A DNA stretch of 37,746 bases from Actinospineispora spinosispora DSM 44797 (lineage in GTDB: Bacteria > Actinomycetota > Actinomycetes > Mycobacteriales > Pseudonocardiaceae): positions 73,043-110,788 of the forward strand of contig NZ_KE386837.1 in NCBI RefSeq assembly GCF_000429025.1. Direction: 5' to 3'. Shown here piece by piece: positions 22,426 to 30,050 of the stretch; within the stretch, counting starts at the first letter, position 1; every line of letters starts with the position of its first letter. Made by a program: the position numbers and the translations under genes. The notes under the pieces were generated by a model, which was not told the DNA's origin, ran no database searches, and saw nothing but the letters and a program-made list of their open reading frames with translations.

Positions 22426-23565
22426 TCAGCCGATGCGCTCGACGACCCAGTCGATGCAGGAGGTCAGCGCGCTGATGTCGGACGGCTCGATCGCCGGGAA
22501 CATGCCGATGCGCAGCTGGTTGCGGCCCAGCTTGCGGTACGGCTCGGTGTCGACGATGCCGTTCGCGCGCAGCGTCTTGGCGACGGCGCTCGCGTCGACC
22601 GAGTCGTCGAAGTCGATCGTGCCGACGACCTGCGAACGGTGCGCCGGGTCGGTCACGAACGGGGTGGCGAACGAGGACTTCTCGGCCCACTCGTACAGCC
22701 GCGTCGAGGAGTCGGCGGTGCGCTTGACGCAACCGTCGAGACCACCGAGGCCGTTCATCCAGTCGATCTGCTCGGCCAGCAGGATCAGCGTGGCCACCGC
22801 GGGGGTGTTGTACGTCTGGTCCTTCGACGAGTTGTCCACCGCTGTGGTGAGCGACAGGAACTCCGGAATCCAGCGGTCGGAGGCGCCGATCTGGGCGACC
22901 CGCTCCAACGCTGCCGGGCTCATCAGCGCCAGCCACAGCCCACCGTCGGCGGCGAAGCACTTCTGCGGGGCGAAGTAGTAGACGTCGGTGTCGGTGATCG
23001 TGACCGGCAGGCCACCGGCGCCGGACGTCGCGTCGATCGCGACGAGCTGGCCGTCCGTCGTGCCCTCCGGGCGAACGATCGGCACCGCGACACCGGTCGA
23101 GGTCTCGTTGTGCGCCCACGCGATCACGTCGACCGACGGGTCGCTGACCGGCTTCGGCGCGCTACCCGGGTCGGCGGCCACCACGACCGGGTCGGCCAGG
23201 AACGGCGCGCCCTTCGTGACGGTGGCGAACTTCGAGGAGAACTCGCCGTAGGTCAGGTGCAGCGAACGCTCCTTGACCAGCCCGAACGCGGCCGCGTCCC
23301 AGAACGCCGTGGTGCCACCGTTGCCGAGCACCACCTCGTAGCCCTCGGGCAGCGAGAACAGCTCGCGCAGACCGGAACGAACTCGCCCAACCAGGGACTT
23401 CACCGGCTTCTGCCGATGCGAAGTACCGATAGCGGACGTGGCATCCGTCACCAGCGCGCTAAGCTGCTCCGGCCGCACCTTGGACGGTCCGCAGCCGAAG
23501 CGGCCGTCCGAGGGCTTGAGGTCGGCGGGAATCTCCAGGGTGGTCGGGCTCGTCGAGGCTGTCAC
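22426..23565 (-). CDS. serC: Phosphoserine aminotransferase (mycobacterial type)
   Basis: 379 aa, PLP enzyme that converts 3-phosphohydroxypyruvate and glutamate to phosphoserine in serine biosynthesis. Landmarks are FGCGPSKVRPEQL (23-35), GTSHRQKPVK (47-56), LGNGGTTAFWDAA (80-92), VDVIAWAHNETSTGV, DATSGAGG and the PLP-lysine segment YYFAPQKCFA (Lys202). Length and motifs match the actinobacterial SerC subgroup. The start is GTG 23565. It is divergent from the FAD monooxygenase gene across 102 nt and is followed by a hairpin terminator. Confidence 0.95.
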   Translation of the reverse strand: MTASTSPTTLEIPADLKPSDGRFGCGPSKVRPEQLSALVTDATSAIGTSHRQKPVKSLVGRVRSGLRELFSLPEGYEVVLGNGGTTAFWDAAAFGLVKERSLHLTYGEFSSKFATVTKGAPFLADPVVVAADPGSAPKPVSDPSVDVIAWAHNETSTGVAVPIVRPEGTTDGQLVAIDATSGAGGLPVTITDTDVYYFAPQKCFAADGGLWLALMSPAALERVAQIGASDRWIPEFLSLTTAVDNSSKDQTYNTPAVATLILLAEQIDWMNGLGGLDGCVKRTADSSTRLYEWAEKSSFATPFVTDPAHRSQVVGTIDFDDSVDASAVAKTLRANGIVDTEPYRKLGRNQLRIGMFPAIEPSDISALTSCIDWVVERIG

Positions 23566-23667
23566 GTGGCTCAGTCTCTCAACCGAACACCCGTCCAGGC
23601 TCGTCAGGGTGAGCAGTGTCGCTTACGGTCCCTGAGGAGACGGTGATGATCGGAGGCGGAGCACGGC

Positions 23668-24837
23668 ATGCGCATCGTCGTTGTGGGGGGCGGGATCGGT
23701 GGGCTCGCGGCCGCGCGCGGTCTCTGGCTCGCCGGGTTCGATGTCGTCGTTCTCGAGCGTGAGCGGACCGACGAGGAGATCGGCGGCGGGATCCTGCTCG
23801 GCCCGAACGCCACCAGAGTGCTGCGCAGACTGGGCGTCGGCGCCGGACTGGACAAGATCGGCGTGACGCCCCAGGCGGTCCGCCTGGTCCGCTGGTCCAA
23901 CGACGCGCTGCTCAGCGACTTCGACCTCGCACGCGACGCCGAACGCCGCTACGGCGCGCCCTACTACGGCATCTACCGTCCTGAGCTCGTCGAACTGCTG
24001 GCGGCCGGTCTGCCCGACGACATGGTGCGCCACGGCGCCGAGGTCGTCGGCGTCACCAACGGCCCGACCGGCGCCGAGGTCCGGCTCGCCGACGGCTCCG
24101 TCGAAGCCGGTGACGTGGTCGTCGGCGCGGACGGCATGCACTCGGTCGTGCGCGGCGCAACGGTCGGCGACGTCAACGCGCGGTTCTCCCGCATGGTGGC
24201 CTACCGCGCGATGATCCCGTGGCAGAAACTGCCAGAGGGCACCGGAACCGTCGTGCGGAACTGGCTGGGCCCCGGTCGCCACATGAACACCTTCCCGATG
24301 GGTGCCGGAGCCCGCTACCTGGGCATGATCGCCGTCGTGCCGGAGCCGGTGTGGAGCACCGAGTCCTGGACGGCGCGCGGCACGGTCGAGGACCTGCGCG
24401 CGCACTTCGACGGCTGGTCACCCGGGGTGCATGCGCTGCTGGACGTGGTGACCGACCCGGTGTACCGGTGGGCCCTGCACGACCGCGAACCCATGCCGCA
24501 CTGGTCGACCACGCACACCACGCTGCTGGGCGACGCCTGCCATCCGATGCTCCCGTTCATGGCACAGGGGCCCGGCCAGGCGATCGAGGACGCCGCCGCG
24601 CTGGCGGCCTGCCTGCGCCGCAACCGCGCGGACGTGCCGTCGGCGCTGGCCCGCTACGAGGTGGCCCGGCAGCCCCACACGGCCCGCATCCAGCGGATGT
24701 CCTGGTCGAACAACACGTCCTTCCACCTGCCCGACGGTCCGCAGCAGGAGCTTCGGGATCGGGGTCTGTCCGGTTCGAGAAGCACGGAGGGCCTGCACTG
24801 GCTCTACGACAACGACCCGGAGCACCTTCCCGACTAG
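23668..24837 (+). CDS. FAD-dependent aromatic-type monooxygenase
   Basis: 389 aa class A flavoprotein hydroxylase. It has GGGIGGLAAARGL (7-19, ADP-binding), the DG motif VVVGADGMHSVVR (about 150-162), and the second FAD motif LLGDACHPMLPFMAQGPGQA (about 288-307). Substrate is probably a small aromatic or related ring compound hydroxylated with NAD(P)H and O2. No degradation genes adjoin it, so the pathway is unknown. ATG 23668 has GGAGG and GGAG upstream. The stop abuts the repeat element at 24838. Confidence 0.88.
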   Translation: MRIVVVGGGIGGLAAARGLWLAGFDVVVLERERTDEEIGGGILLGPNATRVLRRLGVGAGLDKIGVTPQAVRLVRWSNDALLSDFDLARDAERRYGAPYYGIYRPELVELLAAGLPDDMVRHGAEVVGVTNGPTGAEVRLADGSVEAGDVVVGADGMHSVVRGATVGDVNARFSRMVAYRAMIPWQKLPEGTGTVVRNWLGPGRHMNTFPMGAGARYLGMIAVVPEPVWSTESWTARGTVEDLRAHFDGWSPGVHALLDVVTDPVYRWALHDREPMPHWSTTHTTLLGDACHPMLPFMAQGPGQAIEDAAALAACLRRNRADVPSALARYEVARQPHTARIQRMSWSNNTSFHLPDGPQQELRDRGLSGSRSTEGLHWLYDNDPEHLPD

Positions 24838-25008
24838 CTCGGCTTAGCCCGTGCCCGGCTTCAAGGCATCTCGGCTTCGCCGTCGACTCGTGAGTGGCAA
24901 GGGCGCCTATAGGCGCCCGGATCACTCACGACGGAAAAGCTGTCGTGAGTGCTCCGAGCGCCTACGCCTTCGGCGCCCCTCCGGGGTAGACGCCCTTGCC
25001 ACTCACGA
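24838..25008. repeat. Composite inverted-repeat element, partial copy B
   Basis: Consists of about 50 nt of the element spacer (from 24838) and one 121-nt unit (24888-25008). The left unit is missing. It is nearly identical to 13798-13968. The arms TCGTGAGTGGCAAGGGCG and their complement are perfect over 18 bp here, and the 13-nt linker ACGGAAAAGCTGT is the exact complement of the linker in copy C's left unit. It starts at the first base after the monooxygenase stop and ends 42 nt before the ABC-transporter start. Confidence 0.9.
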
Positions 25009-25050
25009 AAGGGTGGGAACCTGGGAGGGCGGGGGAGCGACCTGCAGCGT

Positions 25051-25983
25051 GTGCGAGTGAACGTGTGGGTGGTGGCGGCTCTGGTCGTCTCGGGATGCGC
25101 GGCCCCCCACGGCGAGCCCGACTGCCTGGGTGTGCCGGAGCTGAGGACGCCGCCCGGCAGGGTCGTCACCATGGACGGCGGCGCGGCCGCGATCCTCACC
25201 CGGCTGGGCGTGGGCGACCGCATCGTCGGCACGGCCGCTCCGACGTTCTTCGAGGACTTCGAGGGCCCGGAACGTGCCCGGCTGGACGCCATCCCGGTAC
25301 TGGACGACGGCCCTGGCAACGCGGAGAAGATCATCGAGGCACGCCCGGACCTGGTGGTCGGCATCTCCGCGCTGAGCTTCGGCGGGTTCGACGGCACGCC
25401 GACCGTTGAGCGCCTGGCCCAGGCCGGCGCGCAGTCACTCGTTGCCTGCGATGCGGTCGAGTCGGGGCCGGTGCACGACCTCAGGGCGACCATGACGTTC
25501 ATCAGGAGAGCGGCGGAGGTATTTCGGATCCCCGACCGAGGCGAGCAGCTGATCGCGGAGCTGACGCGGGACATCCGAGCGGTGACCCCACCCGAGAGGC
25601 CGGTGCCCGTGCTGGCGCTGTCCAGCCCACCCAGCCCCGGTGAACCGCTGTACACGGTGGGCAGCCGCAGCATGGCCAACGGGGTGATCAGCCTCGCCGG
25701 CGGACAGAACATCGCCGACGACGGCGCCGGCCAGTTCGCCGACATCAGCATCGAGCAGGCGGTGTGGCGCGACCCGAAGGTCATCGTGGTGATCTCCGGG
25801 ATCGGCCACACCTCGGTGCCCGAGCTGCTGCGCGCGATCCGGGCGAACCGGGCACTGGCGACGACCACGGCGGTACGCCGCGACCGGTTCGTCGTCGTGT
25901 CCCAGGGCGCAACGCTGTCGCCGAGCGTGCTGGGCGGCCGCGCCGTGGCCACCATCGCGGCGGTGCTGCGGGCTGCCTCGTGA
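25051..25983 (+). CDS. ABC importer substrate-binding lipoprotein (FecB/BtuF type)
   Basis: 310 aa. A short signal ends in the lipobox VVSGC (Cys about residue 16). It is followed by the class III binding-protein pattern: PGRVVTMDGGAAAILTRLGV, GDRIVGTAAP, NAEKIIEARPDLVVG and the C-terminal SVLGGRAVATIAAVL. Ligand class is siderophore, haem, cobalamin or the predicted F420-0 type, and the sequence does not decide. GTG 25051 is used, with GTG 25057 and 25063 as alternatives. It overlaps the permease by 4 nt. The leader contains repeat copy B, which may insulate the operon from the upstream gene. Confidence 0.85.
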   Translation: MRVNVWVVAALVVSGCAAPHGEPDCLGVPELRTPPGRVVTMDGGAAAILTRLGVGDRIVGTAAPTFFEDFEGPERARLDAIPVLDDGPGNAEKIIEARPDLVVGISALSFGGFDGTPTVERLAQAGAQSLVACDAVESGPVHDLRATMTFIRRAAEVFRIPDRGEQLIAELTRDIRAVTPPERPVPVLALSSPPSPGEPLYTVGSRSMANGVISLAGGQNIADDGAGQFADISIEQAVWRDPKVIVVISGIGHTSVPELLRAIRANRALATTTAVRRDRFVVVSQGATLSPSVLGGRAVATIAAVLRAAS

Positions 25984-26987
25984 GGACACTGTCCACTCCG
26001 GGCTGGGTCGTCGTGCTCGCCGGTGCGCTGCTCGTCTCGTTCGTGCTCGCCACGATGGTCGGCGCGGTATCGCTCCCGCTGGACCTGGTGCTCGATACGT
26101 TCCGAGGGCACCTGACCGGATCGGCGGGGCCGGGCCCCGGTGAGTTCATCGTCTGGGAACTGCGTGCTCCCCGGGTGCTGCTGGGTGCGGCGGTCGGCGC
26201 GGGTCTCGCGGTCGCCGGGTTGCTGGTCCAGGCGGCGGTGCGCAATCCGCTGGGTGACCCCTATGTGCTCGGGCTGTCGGCCGGTGCGTCGGTCGGTGCG
26301 GTGCTGGTGATCACCTCCGGGGTGTTCCTGACGCTGGTCACACCGCTGGCGGCGTTCGTCTCGACGCTGCTGACCGCCGTCGTGGTGTACCTGCTGGCGA
26401 GGGTGCGGGGACGGCTGCACGCCGGTCGGATGATCATGGCGGGGGTCGCGCTCGGCCAGCTGCTCGGCGGGGTCACCTCGTTCCTGTTGCTGCGGACCCA
26501 GGATCCGGGAGCTCAGCGGCAGGTGCTGTTCTGGCTGCTGGGTAGCCTCGCGGGCGCCGAATGGAGCGTCACGGTGCGGACCGCGGTCGTCGTCGCGGCG
26601 CTGGTGGCGGTCGCGGTCGTGGCGGCGGGACGGCTGAACCTGCTGGTCCTCGGTGACACCGCGGCGGCGGCGCTCGGGTCGGACGCCGGGCGGCTGCGCG
26701 CGCTGCTGCTGGTGGTGATCGCGCTGCTCACCGGGACGGTGGTGGCCGCGTCCGGTGGGGTCGGGTTCATCGGGCTGATCGTGCCGAACCTGACCCGCCT
26801 GCTGGTGGGCGCCGACCACCGCAGGGTCCTGCCGGTGTGTGCGCTGCTCGGCGCTCTGCTGGTCGTCTGGGCGGACACCGGCGCCCGGTTGGTGCTCGCG
26901 CCCACCGAGCTGCCGATCGGCATCCTGACCGCGGCGATCGGAGTGCCGGTGTTCCTATATCTGCTGCGCCGCGGTGAGACGGCATGA
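25980..26987 (+). CDS. FecCD/BtuC-family ABC permease
   Basis: 335 aa, about 10 membrane segments. FecCD hallmarks are ELRAPRVLLGAAVGAGLAVA, NPLGDPYVLGLSAGASVGAV, and the ATPase-contact loop GGVGFIGLIVPNLTRLLVG, followed by the DHRRVLPVCALLGA motif. It forms the homodimeric channel for the lipoprotein's ligand. GTG 25980 overlaps the lipoprotein stop (GTGA), and its own stop overlaps the ATPase start (ATGA). Confidence 0.9.
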   Translation: MRTLSTPGWVVVLAGALLVSFVLATMVGAVSLPLDLVLDTFRGHLTGSAGPGPGEFIVWELRAPRVLLGAAVGAGLAVAGLLVQAAVRNPLGDPYVLGLSAGASVGAVLVITSGVFLTLVTPLAAFVSTLLTAVVVYLLARVRGRLHAGRMIMAGVALGQLLGGVTSFLLLRTQDPGAQRQVLFWLLGSLAGAEWSVTVRTAVVVAALVAVAVVAAGRLNLLVLGDTAAAALGSDAGRLRALLLVVIALLTGTVVAASGGVGFIGLIVPNLTRLLVGADHRRVLPVCALLGALLVVWADTGARLVLAPTELPIGILTAAIGVPVFLYLLRRGETA

Positions 26988-27781
26988 CGATCGAGTTGGA
27001 CGGTCTGACGCTGGGCTACGGCTCCACGGCGGTCGTGCACGGTGTCGACCTGACGATCGAGACGGGCCGGTTCGTCGCGCTGGTCGGGGCGAACGGCAGT
27101 GGCAAGTCGACGCTGCTGAAGTCCTGTTACCGGGCGCTGCGGCCGATCGGCGGGCGCATCCTGCTCGACGGGCGTGACCTGTGGCGGATGCCGCACGCCG
27201 AGGTCGCGCGCACCGTCGGCGTGCTCGGCCAGGACAACGACGGTGGTTTCGACTTCACCGCCCGCGAGTCGGTCATGCTGGGGCGCTACCCGCACCTGGG
27301 CATGTTCGACCGGCCCCGGGCGCACGACGGCGCGATCGTCGAGGACGCGTTGCGGCGGGCCGAGTGCGGGCATCTCGCGGACCGGGTGATGTCCGCGCTG
27401 TCCGGTGGGGAGCGCCAGCGGGTGCTGTTCGCCAGGGCGCTCGCGCAGGAGCCGGGCGTGCTGGTCCTGGACGAGCCGACCAACCACCTCGACCCGGAAC
27501 ACCAGATCACCGTCCTGCGTATGGCGGCGGCTCAGGGCGTCACCGTGCTCGCGGCTCTGCATTCGCTCGACCTCGCCGCCCAGTACGCCGACCTGGTCGT
27601 GGTGCTGGATCGAGGGCGGATCGTCGCCTCCGGTCCGCCCTCGGTGGTGTTCACGCCCGGGACGCTGCGTGACCACTTCCGGGTGGACGGGACCGTGCTC
27701 CCCGACCCGGTCACCGACCGGCCCCGGTTGCTGCTGCGTGGCCTCTCGCCTCAGTGCCAGCTCGGAGATCAACTTTCGTGA
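26984..27781 (+). CDS. ABC importer ATP-binding subunit (FecE/BtuD type)
   Basis: 265 aa. Walker A GANGSGKST (35-43), Q-loop Gln83 in VLGQDN, signature LSGGERQR (139-146), Walker B with LVLDEPTNHLD (160-170) and switch His in ALHSLD. Complete and expected to be active. It is the third gene of the importer operon, translationally coupled to the permease. The stop is 2 nt before a nested hairpin likely to end the transcript. Confidence 0.92.
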   Translation: MTIELDGLTLGYGSTAVVHGVDLTIETGRFVALVGANGSGKSTLLKSCYRALRPIGGRILLDGRDLWRMPHAEVARTVGVLGQDNDGGFDFTARESVMLGRYPHLGMFDRPRAHDGAIVEDALRRAECGHLADRVMSALSGGERQRVLFARALAQEPGVLVLDEPTNHLDPEHQITVLRMAAAQGVTVLAALHSLDLAAQYADLVVVLDRGRIVASGPPSVVFTPGTLRDHFRVDGTVLPDPVTDRPRLLLRGLSPQCQLGDQLS

Positions 27782-27783
27782 CG

Positions 27784-27847
27784 CCGCGCACCTAGCGTCC
27801 ACACCGCGCCCTGTGCACATCGCGCGGTGTGGTCATGGGGTGCGCGG
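27784..27847. terminator. Nested hairpin, copy 1 of the CCGCGCACC family
   Basis: Outer arms CCGCGCACC (27784-27792) and GGTGCGCGG (27839-27847). Inner arms CCACACCGCG (27799-27808) and CGCGGTGTGG (27823-27832). It shares the 19-mer GTGCACATCGCGCGGTGTG (27813-27831) with the hairpin at 29977-30048. It lies immediately after the ABC operon and probably acts as its terminator. Confidence 0.75.
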
Positions 27848-27933
27848 TGTGGAGAGAGGGGCATCGGGCGCGCGGAAAACGTAATTCGGGATCCGCGGTG
27901 AATTGTGCGTGACGGAGCACTACACTCGGCGCT

Positions 27934-28506
27934 GTGTTCACCCTCCGAGTGCGTTCCGTGTGGTCGCGCCGGATCGGGTTGTCGTTTTCCGCCATTGCGT
28001 TCGGGCTCGTCGCCCACATCGTCGGTGGTTCGGGCGCGGACTGGTCGTGCGTTCCGCTGGTCGCCGCATCGGGGCTCGCCGCGCTGGCCACCCTCGGTGC
28101 CGACCGGCTGATCGGCTACCACTCCCGTGCCGCGGGGCCGGCGATCGCGCTGCTCGGGGGCGGGCAGCTGGCGATGCATCTCGCGCTGTCCGGTGCGCTG
28201 GACCTGCACGCTGACCGGTTCGCGTCCTCCGGGATGGGGCTGACCTGCGGTGTTGTCGTAGCGCACGCGGTGGCGACCGGGGCGCTGAGCGTGTTGCTGT
28301 TGGGTGCTCAGCGTTCGATGGCGTTGCTCGCGGCGCTGCTGGACCGGGCCGCGCGTCTGGTGCGCATCTGGTTCCGGGGGCCTGGCGCGGTCACCGAGAC
28401 CGGTGAGCGTCCGGTTGTCGAGGTTGCGCCGGGGGCGGCTGTCCGGCTGCTGCGCTACGGACCGGTCAGGCCTCGTCGAGGGCCGCCCGTCATTTCGGTT
28501 TCCTGA
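27934..28506 (+). CDS. Polytopic membrane protein, possibly metal-related
   Basis: 190 aa with about four membrane segments: FSAIAFGLVAHIVGG, CVPLVAASGLAALATLGA, GPAIALLGGGQLAMHLAL and GVVVAHAVATGALSVLLLG. G-Q-x-x-x-H, an Met/His loop (DLHADRFASSGMG) and an AH-AVAT segment recall small actinobacterial membrane proteins often encoded near copper chaperones. That link is inference, and no copper gene is nearby. GTG 27934 lies 7 nt after the -10-like TACACT (27921-27926), so the mRNA may be leaderless. The C-terminal tail of about 55 residues is basic and cytoplasmic. Confidence 0.65.
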   Translation: MFTLRVRSVWSRRIGLSFSAIAFGLVAHIVGGSGADWSCVPLVAASGLAALATLGADRLIGYHSRAAGPAIALLGGGQLAMHLALSGALDLHADRFASSGMGLTCGVVVAHAVATGALSVLLLGAQRSMALLAALLDRAARLVRIWFRGPGAVTETGERPVVEVAPGAAVRLLRYGPVRPRRGPPVISVS

Positions 28507-28548
28507 AGAGCGCTTTTCCGCTCGTCCACCCTCAGCATCCCGGCACGC

Positions 28549-28588
28549 GCCGCGATGGAATTCGGCATGCCTGAATTCATTCCGCGGC
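28549..28588. promoter_or_regulatory. Imperfect palindrome upstream of the iniB-like gene
   Basis: GCCGCG...GGAATTC (28549-28563) pairs with GAATTC...CGCGGC (28573-28588) with small bulges, in the 116-nt gap before the iniB-like start. An ATTCGCGAAAT dyad (28595-28605) follows. Mycobacterial iniBAC promoters carry an inverted-repeat operator, so this could be a related control site. Sequence identity to that operator was not tested. Confidence 0.4.
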
Positions 28589-28622
28589 GTGACCATTCGC
28601 GAAATGATGGAGACCGAACAGC

Positions 28623-29480
28623 ATGAGTACTGCATCCCCTTCCCTGCTGGACTGGATCATGGAGCTTTTCCGTAACCCGGAGGCGCGCGCCGAGTTCCGG
28701 GACGACCCCAGGGGCTACGCCGAGGAGAACGGCTTCGAGAACCTGTCGGCCGGTGACGTCCGTGACGCGCTGTGCCTGGTCGCGGACAGCCAGTCGGCCG
28801 GATACGACCACCGGGGCGGCAACGGCGGCACCCACTACCCGCCGCCGCCCCGCCACGACGACGACGGCCGTGACGATCATGACAACGACGACGGCCCGCG
28901 CTACCTGAACAACTACATCACCAACAACTACGAGACGATCGAGGAGAACACCACCAACATCGACAACTCGGTCCACCAGAACGTCGACACCGACGGTGGC
29001 GACTTCAGCCAGGTGATCGACAACGATCCGGTCGTCGCGTCCGGGGACGGCTCGGTCGCGGCGGGTGGGGACATCTCCGACAGCACGCTGACCACCGGGG
29101 ACGGCAACGTCGTCGGCGACGGCAACCAGGCGGTCACCGGGGACGACAACACGTCGGCCTTCGGTTCGGGCGACGCGACCGACACCAACCTCGAGGACGT
29201 GCGGTTCGGGGACGGCAGCGCGGCGTCCTTCGGCGGCGACGCCAGCGGCTCCAGCTCGGACGACGACACCACGACCGCGGTGCGCAACTCCGGCTCCGGT
29301 GACACGTCGGTCAACGCGGCGGGCAGCGGCGGCTACGCCGACGACTACTCCGACCAGAGCAGCACCGACGACAGCACGCACAGCAACTACACCGACGACT
29401 CGCGGGTCGACAGCCACGACTCGATCAACTCGGACAACGAGTCGCGCTACTCCGACAGCAACGACATCCAGCACGCCTGA
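28623..29480 (+). CDS. IniB N-terminal domain protein with Asp/Gly/Asn/Thr-rich body
   Basis: 285 aa. Residues 1-55 (LLDWIMELFRNPEARAEFRD; DPRGYAEENGFENLSAGDV) match the IniB N-terminal domain. The remainder is a highly acidic, Asp/Asn/Gly/Ser/Thr-rich low-complexity region with recurring GD-x-N/S-x-V/A blocks, as in mycobacterial IniB. IniB belongs to the cell-wall-stress iniBAC operon with dynamin-like IniA/IniC. Those are absent here and the partner instead is an L,D-transpeptidase 16 nt downstream. ATG 28623 has GGAG 9-10 nt upstream. The body is probably disordered, and its role as a scaffold or envelope-stress component is inference. Confidence 0.8.
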   Translation: MSTASPSLLDWIMELFRNPEARAEFRDDPRGYAEENGFENLSAGDVRDALCLVADSQSAGYDHRGGNGGTHYPPPPRHDDDGRDDHDNDDGPRYLNNYITNNYETIEENTTNIDNSVHQNVDTDGGDFSQVIDNDPVVASGDGSVAAGGDISDSTLTTGDGNVVGDGNQAVTGDDNTSAFGSGDATDTNLEDVRFGDGSAASFGGDASGSSSDDDTTTAVRNSGSGDTSVNAAGSGGYADDYSDQSSTDDSTHSNYTDDSRVDSHDSINSDNESRYSDSNDIQHA

Positions 29481-29496
29481 GCGGAGAACACGTCAC

Positions 29497-29973
29497 GTGA
29501 GCAAGAAATGGGTGGCGCCGATGGCGCTGGTCATCGGGCTGCTCGCCGCTCCGGGCGTCGCCAACGCACGCGAGCGACCCGGCGACTCGGCGCCGGCGCG
29601 CGTCGAGGGCACCCCGTGCGCACTCGGTGTGCGGGCCTGCGTCAGCCTCAAGAGCCAGCAGGCCTGGCTGATCTCTGATGACGAAGTGGTCGAAGGGCCG
29701 GTGGACGTGGCCACCGGCGGGCCGGGCAAGGAGACCCCGGTCGGCGACTTCGTGGTGCAGTGGAAGGACAAGAACCACACCAGCTCGGAGTATCGGACAC
29801 CACAGGGCGCGCCGTCCCCGATGCCGTACTCGGTGTTCTTCGCCGACGGTGGTGTGGCGTTCCACCAGGGCACGCTCAACCGGGCGTCGGCGGGCTGCGT
29901 CCGCCTGCCGAAGTCCCAGGCGATCACCTTCTACGACACCCTGCAGCTGGGCGACAAGGTCCAGGTCCGCTGA
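29497..29973 (+). CDS. Secreted L,D-transpeptidase (YkuD fold)
   Basis: 158 aa. A signal peptide (SKKWVAPMALVIGLLAAPGV, cleavage near ANA-R 24-25) is followed by a compact YkuD catalytic domain. The catalytic pattern is intact: His123 in AFHQGTLN and Cys134 in SAGCVRL. It would form 3-3 peptidoglycan cross-links or attach proteins to the wall. It is minimal, lacking the Ig-like and C-terminal subdomains of mycobacterial Ldt enzymes. GTG 29497 is used, with GGAG about 11 nt upstream. Its 16-nt distance from the iniB-like gene indicates an operon. Confidence 0.88.
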   Translation: MSKKWVAPMALVIGLLAAPGVANARERPGDSAPARVEGTPCALGVRACVSLKSQQAWLISDDEVVEGPVDVATGGPGKETPVGDFVVQWKDKNHTSSEYRTPQGAPSPMPYSVFFADGGVAFHQGTLNRASAGCVRLPKSQAITFYDTLQLGDKVQVR

Positions 29974-29976
29974 CCG

Positions 29977-30048
29977 GACACCGCGCACCGTCCGTCCACG
30001 CCGCGCACCGTGCACATCGCGCGGTGTGACGCGGAGGTGCGCGGTGTC
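29977..30048. terminator. Nested hairpin, copy 2 of the CCGCGCACC family
   Basis: Outer arms GACACCGCGCACC (29977-29989) and GGTGCGCGGTGTC (30036-30048) pair perfectly over 13 bp. Inner CCGCGC/GCGCGG pairing surrounds GTGCACAT. It lies between convergent stop codons, 3 nt after the transpeptidase stop and 2 nt before the end of the pseudokinase gene, so it is a likely bidirectional terminator. Confidence 0.8.
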
Positions 30049-30050
30049 GG

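Noticed and set aside
24861..26819. Long minus-strand frame of 652 codons
   Set aside because: Antisense of the ABC lipoprotein and permease, which have complete family signatures and coupled starts.
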